Shown here piece after piece: positions 8,406 to 18,070 of a stretch of DNA of 64,000 nucleotides; the first letter of the stretch is position 1, and every line of letters starts with the position of its first letter. The stretch spans positions 68,991 to 132,990 of the forward strand of contig NZ_PDUS01000001.1 of assembly GCF_002723455.1 (NCBI RefSeq), in the 5' to 3' direction. A program made the translations under genes and the position numbers. Below the pieces are notes generated by a model. That model had not been told where the DNA came from. It did not search any database and was given only the letters and a program-made list of their open reading frames with translations. Source of the DNA: Pseudoalteromonas sp. 3D05. Its GTDB lineage: Bacteria; Pseudomonadota; Gammaproteobacteria; Enterobacterales; Alteromonadaceae.

Positions 8406-9635
8406 ATGAATAAAACGCACACTCTCGTTAGCAATACTTCATTGCAACACATACGTTGGCTCACATATATGATGTTCTTTATGTTTGCTATGACCTCAGA
8501 TGCAGTTGGCATGATCATCCCTGAGCTTATAAAAGAATTTAACCTAACGATGACACAAGCCAGTGCATTTCATTATGCTCCCATGGCTTTAATCGCTCTA
8601 AGCGGGCTTTTCCTTGGGTTTTTAGCTGATAGCTTTGGCCGCAAACAAACTATTATGTTGGGCTTATTACTATTTTCTATCAGCTGCTTTTTGTTTGCCG
8701 TTAGCAGCAGCTTCATTATTTTTGTATTACTTTTATGCTTAATAGGCTTAGCCATCGGTTTATTTAAAACCGGTGCACTGGCGCTACTTGGCGATATTTC
8801 ACAAAGTAATAACGAGCATACAAAAACCATGAATAAGGTAGAAGGGTTCTTTGGTATAGGCGCTATTGTTGGCCCAGCTTTAGTAAGCTTTTTACTAACC
8901 CAACAAGTAAGTTGGACTTATTTATATGTCATTGCAGGTATTATGTGCTTAATTTTAGCTGTACTTGCTTGGCGTGCTGACTACCCACCCGTGGTAAAAA
9001 CCACAGCAAAACCAACCTCACTTGCAACCACCATGAAGATGGTGAAAAACCCTTATGCACTGGGCTTTTCATTAGCTATCGCACTGTATGTGGCAACTGA
9101 AGTGGCTATTTATGTATGGATGCCGACCTTACTCGCAGATTACACAGGATCATGGACACTCATGGCAACATATGCTCTGACTATCTTTTTTATCCTGCGT
9201 GCCGCTGGCCGTTTTATCGCCGTGTGGTTACTTAACCGCTTTAGCTGGCAAAGTGTCATGGTTTGGCTAAGCTTAGGGATAGCTGGTTGTTATATCGGAA
9301 CATTGATAGGAGGCGTCAATGCAGCAGTCCTGCTGTTGCCTCTTTCAGGCTTGTTCATGTCGATGGTATACCCAACACTTAACTCTAAGGGTATTTCATG
9401 CTTTGCGGTGCAACAACATGGTGCCGTTGCAGGTGTTATTTTGTTTTTTACCGCCTTGTCAGCGGCTTTAGCGCCTCTGTTTATGGGTATGATTAGTGAC
9501 ATCTTTGGACATGTAAAATACGGCTTTATTCTAGCAACAGGCTTTGCAATATTGCTCTTTGTCGCCATGTTATATAACTACTTTAAAGACCCTTCAGCAC
9601 AGGCATTGCATCAGATTAACGCACAACTCGATTAA
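8406..9635 (+). CDS. scrT: MFS sucrose transporter
   Basis: A 409-residue inner-membrane protein with about 12 hydrophobic helices and a major-facilitator signature between helices 2 and 3 (GFLADSFGRKQ). Position between the sucrose phosphorylase and the receptor, under the same operator, makes it the inner-membrane sucrose importer. A ribosome site (CGAGGATATAAAG) precedes the ATG. It is not related to the PTS sucrose permeases: sucrose would enter unphosphorylated, which fits with cleavage by a phosphorylase and later phosphorylation of fructose by the kinase downstream. Confidence 0.88.
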   Translation: MNKTHTLVSNTSLQHIRWLTYMMFFMFAMTSDAVGMIIPELIKEFNLTMTQASAFHYAPMALIALSGLFLGFLADSFGRKQTIMLGLLLFSISCFLFAVSSSFIIFVLLLCLIGLAIGLFKTGALALLGDISQSNNEHTKTMNKVEGFFGIGAIVGPALVSFLLTQQVSWTYLYVIAGIMCLILAVLAWRADYPPVVKTTAKPTSLATTMKMVKNPYALGFSLAIALYVATEVAIYVWMPTLLADYTGSWTLMATYALTIFFILRAAGRFIAVWLLNRFSWQSVMVWLSLGIAGCYIGTLIGGVNAAVLLLPLSGLFMSMVYPTLNSKGISCFAVQQHGAVAGVILFFTALSAALAPLFMGMISDIFGHVKYGFILATGFAILLFVAMLYNYFKDPSAQALHQINAQLD

Positions 9636-9732
9636 TTTGGTGCAAAAAAACAATATAAAAAGTTGTTTAAAAACAATGAAAGAGTAAAAAACAAACATTT
9701 AAATACAAAAATAAGTTGCTTAATGTAAAATC

Positions 9733-9772
9733 TTTGTTATTTTTACTTAATCGATTAAGTAAAAATAACAAA
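9733..9772. promoter_or_regulatory. 40-bp perfect palindromic ScrR operator before the receptor gene
   Basis: Every base from 9733 to 9772 pairs with its mirror (20 bp per arm), centred on TCGA. The core ACTTAATCGATTAAGT matches the operator at 8250-8267. The arms extend far beyond what a LacI dimer needs, with TTTGTTATTTTT outside the core. It sits 31 bp before the receptor start, so a bound repressor would block transcription, and the transcript could also fold into a hairpin. Confidence 0.88.
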
Positions 9773-9803
9773 CCCATTGGGTCAGTAATCAACGAGGCAT
9801 ATT

Positions 9804-12200
9804 ATGACAACACACAACACAACACTTTATTTACTAAGCACACTTGCTTTAGCTGTGAGCCAAGGTTTATATGCGCAAGAAGCACAGCAAGAGACCGAAG
9901 CTAAAAAAGGCCTTGAAACCATTGTCGTAACCGGTGTACCAAGACGCACTACTATCATGGCTTCAAGCGTTTCAGTTAGCAGTGTTTCTTTGAATGAGAT
10001 TCAAGTTGCAACTCCTCGTTCAACAGCAGAAGCCTTTAGAATCATTCCGGGTGTTCGTTCAGAATCGACCGGTGGTGAAGGCAATGCAAATATTGCTGTT
10101 CGTGGTTTACCTGTTGCCTCTGGGGGCGCAAAATTTTTACAACTCCAAGAAGATGGCCTTCCTATTATGCAGTTTGGCGATGTTGCATTTGGTAACGCCG
10201 ACATTTTTATGCGATTAGACAGCACAGTACAAACGGTGGAGTCAATTCGTGGCGGGTCAGCTTCTACCGCGGCCAGTGATGCCCCTGGCGGTATTATTAA
10301 TATTATTTCAAAAACAGGTGAAGAAGAGTCTGGCTCTGTTGCGACCACAATTGGACTTGATTATGACTCGTTACGAACTGATTTTGAATACGGTACTTAC
10401 TTAAACGACAGTGTGCGCTTTCATGTAGGCGGTTTTATTCGTCAAGGTGAAGGCCCTCGTGAAGCGGGTTATACCGCTAACAAAGGCGGTCAAATCAAAG
10501 CAAACCTGACAAAAGAATTTGATTCAGGCTATGTTCGCCTTTATTACAAGCATTTAGACGACCAAAGCATTGGCTACTTACCAATGCCAATGTACGCTGA
10601 TGGTAGCTCAATTAAAGGGTTCGATGCACAAACAGACACGCCACATTCAGCACAGTTTCTATCTACCACTCGCTTAGATGGTAATAACCAAATTAGCCGC
10701 GGTGATATGCGCAACGGTATGAACCCGCAAGTCGACGCAGTTGGCTTTGAAGCCGTGTTTGATTTAGACAACGATTGGCGTATTGAAAACCGCTTCAGAA
10801 AATCATCCGTTAGCGGTAACTTTACTTCTTTGATCCCTGCAGAAGTTGGTAACGCAGGTGATATTGCCGCAAGTATTGCGGGCAGTGGCGCAACATTAAA
10901 CTACGCAACGGGCGGTTCAAAAGGGCAAGCCTTTACAGACGACCTTGCTATGCGTATTCATACCTTCGATGTCACCATGAATGACTTTGGCTCAATCGTT
11001 AATGACTTAAAACTAACCAAAGAGCTCAGCGACGATACCAGTGTAACCCTTGGCTATTATGCATCGAGCCAAACAATTAGTATGTCGTGGCTTTGGAACT
11101 CATACCTTATGGAGCTAAAAGGCGATAATGCAGCGCTCCTTGATGTTTTTGCACAAAATGGCGACAGCTATTCTGATAGCGGATTATATGCCTATGGCAC
11201 TCCTTTTTGGGGTAATTGCTGCCAACGTAACTACGACACTGATTACGAAACCCGCGCACCTTATGTTGCCTTTTCAACCAAGCTTGGTGATGTAAGCATT
11301 GATGCCAGTGCTCGTTATGACAGTGGTGAAGCACGAGGTACTTATGCTGGCGCTGTAACATCAACCGTTGATATGAATCGTGATGGAGCGATTTCAATCC
11401 CAGAACAAAATGTTGCCGGTATTGATATCAGTAACCCTAGTATAGTTGATTACGACTGGAGCTACACTTCTTACTCTGTCGGCGCTAATTATCAAATTGA
11501 CTCAAGTCTTGCTGCATTTGCACGTATTAGCCAAGGTGGCCGCGCCAATGCTGACCGCTTATTGTTTGGTAAAGTTCAAGCAGATGGCTCTGTTGCTGAT
11601 GAAGACGCCGTTGATGAGGTAAACCAATACGAGTTTGGTGTTAAAAAGCGCTTTGATTCACTCTCAGTATTCGCAACCGCATTCTATGCTGAAACAGAAG
11701 AGCAAAACTTTGAAGCAACATCACAAAAGTTCTTTGATCGTGAATACGAAGCAAAAGGGATTGAGCTTGAATCCACCTACTTTTTAGATGCGTGGGATTT
11801 TCGCGGTAACTTTACGTGGACCGATGCTGAAATTGCAAAAGATGCGCTAACACCTGAAGTTGTGGGTAATACACCACGCCGTCAAGCTGACTTTATTTAT
11901 TCATTGATGGCCCGTTACAACTTTAGCAAAGGTTCTGCTGGCATGAGCTTTATTGGCACCACTGACGCCTATGCTCAGGATAATAATGATCTTAAATTTG
12001 ACGGCTACACGCAGGTCAATGGCTTTGTAAGCTACGATCTAACTGAAAACCTTAACCTTGCTTTGAACGTAAACAATCTGTTCGATACTGTTGGAATTAC
12101 TGAAGCTGAGGAAGGCAGCGTGCCAGATAATAATATTATTCGTGCCCGCGCCATCAATGGTCGTACAACGTCATTAACGTTAAAGTATTTATTTAACTAA
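9804..12200 (+). CDS. TonB-dependent receptor for sucrose uptake across the outer membrane
   Basis: A 798-residue outer-membrane receptor. The signal peptide ends near residue 24 (LAVSQGLYA). A TonB-box region (ETIVVTGVP) is followed by the plug domain (about 45-160, RIIPGVRSESTGGEGNAN, GGSASTAASDAPGGIINI) and a 22-strand barrel ending in LTLKYLFN with C-terminal aromatic Asn, as is usual for beta barrels. It is the counterpart of the Omp(scr) receptor of Shewanella sucrose loci. The tandem terminator after it separates it partly from scrK. Sucrose specificity is inferred from context only. Confidence 0.88.
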   Translation: MTTHNTTLYLLSTLALAVSQGLYAQEAQQETEAKKGLETIVVTGVPRRTTIMASSVSVSSVSLNEIQVATPRSTAEAFRIIPGVRSESTGGEGNANIAVRGLPVASGGAKFLQLQEDGLPIMQFGDVAFGNADIFMRLDSTVQTVESIRGGSASTAASDAPGGIINIISKTGEEESGSVATTIGLDYDSLRTDFEYGTYLNDSVRFHVGGFIRQGEGPREAGYTANKGGQIKANLTKEFDSGYVRLYYKHLDDQSIGYLPMPMYADGSSIKGFDAQTDTPHSAQFLSTTRLDGNNQISRGDMRNGMNPQVDAVGFEAVFDLDNDWRIENRFRKSSVSGNFTSLIPAEVGNAGDIAASIAGSGATLNYATGGSKGQAFTDDLAMRIHTFDVTMNDFGSIVNDLKLTKELSDDTSVTLGYYASSQTISMSWLWNSYLMELKGDNAALLDVFAQNGDSYSDSGLYAYGTPFWGNCCQRNYDTDYETRAPYVAFSTKLGDVSIDASARYDSGEARGTYAGAVTSTVDMNRDGAISIPEQNVAGIDISNPSIVDYDWSYTSYSVGANYQIDSSLAAFARISQGGRANADRLLFGKVQADGSVADEDAVDEVNQYEFGVKKRFDSLSVFATAFYAETEEQNFEATSQKFFDREYEAKGIELESTYFLDAWDFRGNFTWTDAEIAKDALTPEVVGNTPRRQADFIYSLMARYNFSKGSAGMSFIGTTDAYAQDNNDLKFDGYTQVNGFVSYDLTENLNLALNVNNLFDTVGITEAEEGSVPDNNIIRARAINGRTTSLTLKYLFN

Positions 12201-12227
12201 ACGAATACTCTCTCTCCCTTGTTGAGT

Positions 12228-12252
12228 GCCCAGCTATTTTGCTGGGCTTTTT
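12228..12252 (+). terminator. Rho-independent terminator after the sucrose receptor gene
   Basis: Stem GCCCAGC / GCTGGGC with a 6-base loop followed by TTTTT. It stands between the receptor and scrK with only 65 bp between them, so scrK expression may depend on read-through. Confidence 0.8.
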
Positions 12253-12265
12253 AAGGTTTTAACAC

Positions 12266-13216
12266 ATGAAAAAATTATTGAGCTTTGGCGAACTACTGAT
12301 AGATATGCTGCCGGTTGATAATGACAATAGTGCCTACGCACCTATCGCTGGCGGAGCACCTGCAAATGTCGCTGTTGGGTATCAAAAATTAGGCGGTAAC
12401 GCTTATTTTTGTGGTGGCATGGGCGATGATCATTTTGCACGTCAATTGCGACGCTCACTCGATCATTATCAAGTCGATACCGAGTATTTGTTTACCATCG
12501 AGAAGGCACAAACAGCGCTTGTTATCGTCAGCCTGGACGAAGTGGGTGAACGCAGTTTTAATTTTTATCGTCATAACACTGCGGACTTGTTAGTAACTAA
12601 AGCACATATTGATAAAATAAATTGGTCAGCATTGAGTACATTTCATTTTTGTTCTAACACATTGACTCACAGCAATATTAACACGACGACATTGAGCGCA
12701 TTACAGGCCGCTAATACCAATAACATATTAGTGAGTTTTGATGTTAATTTACGCTACAGTTTGTGGTCAGACACTGCTGATATAGCAGATCGTGTGTTTG
12801 CTTGTTACCGTTTTTGCGATGTTGTTAAATTGTCTAATGAGGAATTAACGTTTTTAGCCAAGCAAGCTGCTATTTCGCCATTAGAATACACTCAGTTACT
12901 GTTAGATGAATGCGTCACCTTAGTGTTTTTAACTGACGGTGCTAACCCAGCTAAAGTCTATCATCAAACATTCGTTATCGAACAACCGGCCCCCCAAATT
13001 AAGCCAGTTGATACAACTTGCGCAGGCGATGCCTTTATTGCCGGCGTGCTCTATCACTTAAACCATGCCCATACAGCAGTTGAATTAACTGAAAAGTTAA
13101 ACCACAGTCACTATGTGAAAGAAGCGCTGAGTTTTGGCCTTAAATGTGGCTCGAAAGCCTGTTTAATCAAAGGCGCTTTCCCTGCATTACCCTCTAAGCA
13201 GACTTTAATCGACTAA
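12266..13216 (+). CDS. scrK: Fructokinase (PfkB family)
   Basis: A 316-residue ribokinase-fold sugar kinase. The N-terminus (LLSFGELLIDMLPV) and GGAPANVAVGYQKLGG are PfkB signature 1 features. DTTCAGDAFIAGVL near residue 250 is signature 2, with the catalytic Asp and the anion hole. It would phosphorylate the fructose released by sucrose phosphorylase to fructose-6-phosphate. It is the last gene of the sucrose locus, after a terminator hairpin, and is followed by another terminator at 13226-13249. Confidence 0.9.
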   Translation: MKKLLSFGELLIDMLPVDNDNSAYAPIAGGAPANVAVGYQKLGGNAYFCGGMGDDHFARQLRRSLDHYQVDTEYLFTIEKAQTALVIVSLDEVGERSFNFYRHNTADLLVTKAHIDKINWSALSTFHFCSNTLTHSNINTTTLSALQAANTNNILVSFDVNLRYSLWSDTADIADRVFACYRFCDVVKLSNEELTFLAKQAAISPLEYTQLLLDECVTLVFLTDGANPAKVYHQTFVIEQPAPQIKPVDTTCAGDAFIAGVLYHLNHAHTAVELTEKLNHSHYVKEALSFGLKCGSKACLIKGAFPALPSKQTLID

Positions 13217-13225
13217 GTTTTACCT

Positions 13226-13249
13226 AAAAAGGCCTGATGAGGCCTTTTT
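13226..13249 (+). terminator. Rho-independent terminator after scrK
   Basis: Stem AAAAAGGCC / GGCCTTTTT with loop TGATGA, directly after the scrK stop codon. Confidence 0.85.
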
Positions 13250-13395
13250 AATTACACAACCTTCGTAGTTATACATTCAAAATACAAATCACACCAATCT
13301 AAACAATCAATTTTACCGAACAACGTTCATTACATACACTGAGCTCAGTTAAAAAGCTTGCGAGGCGCAAGCGCTAAAAATACATGAGGTCGACT

Positions 13396-14934
13396 ATGAA
13401 TACTCAATTAAACAAAATTAAAAATAAACCAGCACTAACACTGAGTGCACTTGCTTTAGCCATTGCGCTTCCAACAAGTGCCAGCACAACATTAACCAAA
13501 GACAACGGTGCGCCAGTTGGCGATAATCAAAACTCTATCACCGCCGGTGAACACGGCAGCGTATTACTTGAAGACGTACAGTTAATTCAAAAACTGCAAC
13601 GTTTTGCTCGTGAACGTATACCTGAACGCGTAGTTCATGCCCGAGGTACTGGTGCCCATGGGGTATTTGTTGCTGCAAAAGAGTTAGACGATTTAACGAT
13701 TGCTGCCCCCTTCAGTGAAGCAGGTAAAGAGACCGACGTGTTCGTGCGCTTCTCATCGGTTATTCACTCTAAAGGTAGCCCTGAAACGCTACGCGACCCA
13801 CGTGGGTTTGCGACCAGGTTTTACACTGATGAAGGTAACTGGGATTTAGTGGGTAACAACCTACCGGTGTTCTTTATTCGTGATGCAATAAAATTCCCAG
13901 ACATGGTGCATTCATTAAAGCCATCACCGGTTGATAATATTCAAGATCCGAATCGCTTTTTTGACTTTTTCTCTTATGAACCGGGTTCAACACATATGCT
14001 GACGTGGGTTTACAGTGACTACGGTACACCTGCAAGCCTTCGTAAAATGGATGGCTGGGGCGTGCATGCATACAAAATGATCAATAAGTCAGGCGATGTA
14101 AAATACGTTAAGTTTCATTGGGTAAGTCAACAAGGAATTGATAATCTAGATGGTAAAGAAGTCGCAAAAGTGCAAAGCCAGGACTTTCAGCACCTGACTC
14201 GTGATCTATATGCCGAAATTGGTAAAGGTAACTACCCAAAATGGGATCTGTATATCAAGACTCTTGAACCTTCGCAGCTTGATGATTTTGATTACAACCC
14301 ACTTGATGCAACAAAAATGTGGTTAAACGTTAAGGAAACAAAAGTCGGCACTATGACATTAAATCGTATGCCAACTAACTTCTTCCAAGCAACTGAACAA
14401 GTGGCAATGGCACCAGCTAACATTATTCCGGGTATTGAGCCATCGGAAGACCGCTTACTGCAAGGACGTGTATTTTCTTACTCTGATACCCAAATGTATC
14501 GTTTAGGTGCAAACCACCAGCAACTGCCAATTAACCGCGCAAAAGTGGATGTTGTAAATTACAACCAAGACGGCGCAATGAATTACGGTAACACCACGAG
14601 CAACGTGAACTACCAACCGAGTGACGAAAACGTGGCAGAAAACCCTATCGCACGTAGGAGCCAAACAAAGCTTCAAGGCTACGTACAACAAGCCGCTATC
14701 AAAAAGCAGCAGAACTTTGCTCAAGCTGGCGTGTTATATCGTGGCTTTAGTAAGCAAGAGCGTACTAACCTCATCAATAACCTAGCTGGTGATTTAGGCA
14801 AAGTACAAAACAGCGATGTGAAACACAAAATGCTCAGCCATTTTTACAAAGCCGATAGCGAATACGGCACCCGTTTAACCAAAGCCGTAAACGGTGATAT
14901 TAAAATGGTTAAGCAATTGGCGGCAAAGCTTTAA
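13396..14934 (+). CDS. katB: Periplasmic heme catalase
   Basis: A 512-residue monofunctional catalase that converts hydrogen peroxide to water and oxygen. Distal His81 (VVHARGTGAHG), Asn154 (DLVGNNLPVFF) and the heme-ligand Tyr362 in RVFSYSDTQ are all present. An N-terminal signal peptide (LTLSALALAIALPTSAS) sends it to the periplasm, as in Pseudomonas KatB. The ATG at 13396 is preferred over the one at 13384 because GAGG lies six bases before it. The ankyrin-repeat gene that follows is the usual partner of such catalases. The symbol is by analogy with the katB-ankB pair. Confidence 0.92.
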   Translation: MNTQLNKIKNKPALTLSALALAIALPTSASTTLTKDNGAPVGDNQNSITAGEHGSVLLEDVQLIQKLQRFARERIPERVVHARGTGAHGVFVAAKELDDLTIAAPFSEAGKETDVFVRFSSVIHSKGSPETLRDPRGFATRFYTDEGNWDLVGNNLPVFFIRDAIKFPDMVHSLKPSPVDNIQDPNRFFDFFSYEPGSTHMLTWVYSDYGTPASLRKMDGWGVHAYKMINKSGDVKYVKFHWVSQQGIDNLDGKEVAKVQSQDFQHLTRDLYAEIGKGNYPKWDLYIKTLEPSQLDDFDYNPLDATKMWLNVKETKVGTMTLNRMPTNFFQATEQVAMAPANIIPGIEPSEDRLLQGRVFSYSDTQMYRLGANHQQLPINRAKVDVVNYNQDGAMNYGNTTSNVNYQPSDENVAENPIARRSQTKLQGYVQQAAIKKQQNFAQAGVLYRGFSKQERTNLINNLAGDLGKVQNSDVKHKMLSHFYKADSEYGTRLTKAVNGDIKMVKQLAAKL

Positions 14935-15041
14935 CGATTAACGTAATTTAACTTTTCCAACCTTGATGAGGAAGGTGAGAGTCTGTTGACCTTTGAAGGC
15001 CAACAGCCCCTGGGCTTTCCTCTTTTTTAAAGGACACACTG

Positions 15042-15518
15042 ATGCGTAAACTATTTATTATGCTTGCCACTGTTTTTAGTGTTAATTCAGTTGCGGTTGA
15101 GCCAGCACGCACCGATACCCAATCACAGTATGAGAGTCTGTTTGCCTATTATTTCGCGGCAGCCCGAACGGGTAATGAGCAAGTTATTAAGCAATTTGTC
15201 ACAGCGGGTATTCCTGTTGATAGCTATAACAACAAAGGCTACACCGCACTAATGATAGCAACCTACCATGGCAATGAAAGCACAGTGGATTCGCTACTAA
15301 ATTTAGGCGCAAATGCCTGCCTTGAGGATAACCGTGGTAACACCGCACTGATGGCGGCTATTTTTAGGGGGGAATTCAGTATTGCTAAAACCCTCGTTAG
15401 CCTTGATTGCGATACAGAGCACACAAACAAAGCTGGCCAAACAGCTGAGCAATTTGCACGCACCTTTGGTCAAGATAAAGTACTTGCATTGTTAGACTCA
15501 ATAAAACCAAAGCAATAA
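15042..15518 (+). CDS. ankB: Secreted ankyrin-repeat protein, catalase partner
   Basis: A 158-residue protein with a signal peptide (about 1-18) and three ankyrin repeats (about 36-145; GYTALMIATYHGN and GNTALMAAIFRGE are clear repeat cores). In Pseudomonas and Campylobacter the equivalent protein next to a catalase is needed for full catalase activity, perhaps by aiding heme loading; that role is inferred here from the neighbour. The 107-bp gap to the catalase gene holds a near-perfect inverted repeat (CTGTTGACCTT..AAGGCCAACAG, 14983-15006) that may reduce read-through. Confidence 0.85.
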   Translation: MRKLFIMLATVFSVNSVAVEPARTDTQSQYESLFAYYFAAARTGNEQVIKQFVTAGIPVDSYNNKGYTALMIATYHGNESTVDSLLNLGANACLEDNRGNTALMAAIFRGEFSIAKTLVSLDCDTEHTNKAGQTAEQFARTFGQDKVLALLDSIKPKQ

Positions 15519-15547
15519 AAAGCCCTGCAGGGGAGTGACAGGGCTTT
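15519..15547. terminator. Bidirectional terminator between ankB and the subtilase gene
   Basis: Stem AAAGCCCTG / CAGGGCTTT with an 11-base loop. The flanking A run and T-rich end suit both converging genes. Confidence 0.8.
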
Positions 15548-15571
15548 GTTAGGGATTAAGGTTTAACTAGT

Positions 15572-18070
15572 TTATTCGAACGTAACTGTGACAGTATTTG
15601 AACATACATTTTCAGTAACACACAGTTGATAATCATATGAATCTAATGTAGCACCGCGTGTGAAATCACGATAGCGCCCTGTATCTGAAGTAGATCCAAT
15701 AAGCTCACCATTGCGGTAAACATTTAAAGAATCTGCCCCCACTTGGGCCCAGCTAAGATCTACACGCATTGTGTTCAAACGCGTTTTATTCGCACGTTTT
15801 AAGTTAAGTTCTATTTGCACATCGCTCACTACAACAGTTTGAGTCGTAGTGTCTGTGTTTCCTTCGCTATCAGTTACGCTCAGTGTTACTTCATAACTGC
15901 CAGCCATAGCGTAGGCATGCATCGGGTTTGCATCCGTTGATGTAGCACCGTCACCAAAGTCCCAACTCCACTGCGAAATATCATTATTTGCATCGCTGCT
16001 TGTATCAGTAAAGTTTACTGATAAGCCTTGCGGTGCAAAATCAAAACCCGCTTGTGGTGGTTGAGGACTAACTTCACCAATAGCACTCAAAGTAATAGAC
16101 CAATTGTTCAATGTGCCCGTGTCTGCTGAAAGCGTGTCTTCAACATGGAGAGTCCAATCACCTGTTGCTACTTCACCATTGAAGTCAGCAAGTGAATAAC
16201 TTTGCACGATATCATCTGCCCCACCACCCGACTGGCTGTGTAATGTCGAACTTGTACCAGCAGGTGACGTTAAGGTCACAATTAAATCACCAATATAAGT
16301 ATGAGTAATATCAATACTTGCCTGCGTTGCAAACACCGTTAATGGATCATTTATAGTGATAACAGAATCTATCCCATCAACATTACTATCAGGAATATCA
16401 ACAGATGTGTCGTTACTGTAGGTAAAGTCATTCAAACCAACAGGATTAACCAGTAAACCAACCGACTTTTGCTTGGCTAATTCACCTGATGTTGCATTGA
16501 CCGTAAAGCGATAACTTCCCCATTGAGTCGACTCTTGAGTAGGGACTGTAAGCACAACTGAATCGCCTGGTATTCCTGTCGTTGTAGACAAACTTGCTCC
16601 AGCTAAATCGCCAATAAGCTCAAGGTCAACCACCCCATCCCACTGTGCAATCGAGCCAATTTCAAACGTATAGGTAGCGGTGTCTCCCGCTGTAATTTGT
16701 TGCGAGCTCGGTGATACCGATAACTTAAAACTAGGCGTAGGATCGGCTTGCTCTAACGCTTGGTTTACATTTAAACGCTTACCTGACACTGTTTTACCTT
16801 GCAACTGAGCATTATCATCACCGCTATCCATCAGTAACTGCTTTAGCTCATTGGTTGTAAGATCAGGGTTAATAGACAGCACTAAAGCGGCTGCACCTGC
16901 AACATGTGGCGTTGCCATAGATGTACCTGAGTAACTCGCATAGCCATTGCCCGGTACTGTAGATAAAATAGCCGAGCCTGGTGCACCTAAATCAACACTG
17001 GTTGCACCCCACTGAGAAAAATCAGACATGTTATCGTTACGATCAGTACTGGCAACAGATAACACACTTTCATGCTCATAGTTAGATGGATAATGAGGAT
17101 TTTGATCGTTATCTACTGCATCATTACCCGCTGCTGCGACAAACAAAATATCCGCTTGCTCACTGGCAGTAATTGCATCTGCTAGTGCTTGACTAAAACC
17201 TCCACCGCCCCAACTGTTATTAAGTACACGCACATTCACGCCATCGTTTTTTAAACCAACCATGTAATCAATACACTTAATTGCATCGGATGTAGACCCA
17301 GTACCCGCAGCTGTTAAAAACTTACAGCCGACAATTGCCGCTTCATGGTTAACACCGACTATGCCAGTATTGTTATTGCCTGCTGCACCGATTGTTCCAG
17401 ATACATGCGTGCCATGGCCTTGATCATCCATCGGATCGCCTGAATCTGTAATCGCATTAATCCCGTGCACATCATCAATGTAACCATTTCCATCATTATC
17501 GATACCATCACCAGCAATTTCATTTGGGTTTACCCACATATTTGCAGCAAGGTCGATATGGCTGTGATCAACACCGGTATCAATAACACCGACGACCACA
17601 TCAGTACCACCGGTTGAGATAGACCATGCTTCTAGTGCATCTATGTCTGCATCCGCGGTACCACCAGATTGGCCTTCATTATGTAATCCCCAAAGCGCTG
17701 AAAAATCTGGATCATTTGGCGTGTTAGCAATACTCACTTGATAGTCTGGTTCAACATATTTAATAGCTGAGTGATTTTGTAATAGCTTAATAGCTTCTTT
17801 AGTGCTCATCCCAGCAACTTCGAACTTGGCAAGACGCCCTGATAAGATAGCTGCGTAATTGTCATCAACTTCATCTTTGTTTAGATCGCTTACGGTGGCT
17901 TTTACTAAGCTACGCGCATGCAATCGCATCTGTGCTGATACTCCTTTTTTATACATAACCAAAAGAGTATTGTCGCTTGCTCGCACACCTTGATCAACGC
18001 TTGGTGTGACCTGAGCTGCAGCTAGACACGGCAAAATAGCTAAGCTCAAAATAGATAGTTTAGTTTTCAT
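15572..18070 (-). CDS. Secreted subtilisin-like protease (S8) with P and PKD domains
   Basis: An 832-residue secreted serine protease. Order: signal peptide (about 1-19), inhibitor-like propeptide (about 30-115), S8 catalytic domain (about 125-440) with Asp164 (GVIDTGVDHSHID), His219 (QGHGTHVSG), oxyanion Asn316 and Ser384 (SGTSMATPHVAG), a beta region, a proprotein-convertase P domain (about 545-665, THTYIGDLIVTLTSPAGT), a PKD domain (about 675-750, WDFGDGATS) and a Fn3-like end. The insert DGIDNDGNGYIDD in the catalytic domain is a likely calcium site. The long terminal part suggests substrate attachment. It is transcribed alone. Confidence 0.93.
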   Translation of the reverse strand: MKTKLSILSLAILPCLAAAQVTPSVDQGVRASDNTLLVMYKKGVSAQMRLHARSLVKATVSDLNKDEVDDNYAAILSGRLAKFEVAGMSTKEAIKLLQNHSAIKYVEPDYQVSIANTPNDPDFSALWGLHNEGQSGGTADADIDALEAWSISTGGTDVVVGVIDTGVDHSHIDLAANMWVNPNEIAGDGIDNDGNGYIDDVHGINAITDSGDPMDDQGHGTHVSGTIGAAGNNNTGIVGVNHEAAIVGCKFLTAAGTGSTSDAIKCIDYMVGLKNDGVNVRVLNNSWGGGGFSQALADAITASEQADILFVAAAGNDAVDNDQNPHYPSNYEHESVLSVASTDRNDNMSDFSQWGATSVDLGAPGSAILSTVPGNGYASYSGTSMATPHVAGAAALVLSINPDLTTNELKQLLMDSGDDNAQLQGKTVSGKRLNVNQALEQADPTPSFKLSVSPSSQQITAGDTATYTFEIGSIAQWDGVVDLELIGDLAGASLSTTTGIPGDSVVLTVPTQESTQWGSYRFTVNATSGELAKQKSVGLLVNPVGLNDFTYSNDTSVDIPDSNVDGIDSVITINDPLTVFATQASIDITHTYIGDLIVTLTSPAGTSSTLHSQSGGGADDIVQSYSLADFNGEVATGDWTLHVEDTLSADTGTLNNWSITLSAIGEVSPQPPQAGFDFAPQGLSVNFTDTSSDANNDISQWSWDFGDGATSTDANPMHAYAMAGSYEVTLSVTDSEGNTDTTTQTVVVSDVQIELNLKRANKTRLNTMRVDLSWAQVGADSLNVYRNGELIGSTSDTGRYRDFTRGATLDSYDYQLCVTENVCSNTVTVTFE

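Noticed and set aside
14983..15006. Inverted repeat in the katB-ankB gap resembling fused family 1 MITE ends (TTGACCTTT)
   Set aside because: It is only 24 bp and lacks the GGGCGTG part and TA flanks; treated as a simple hairpin.
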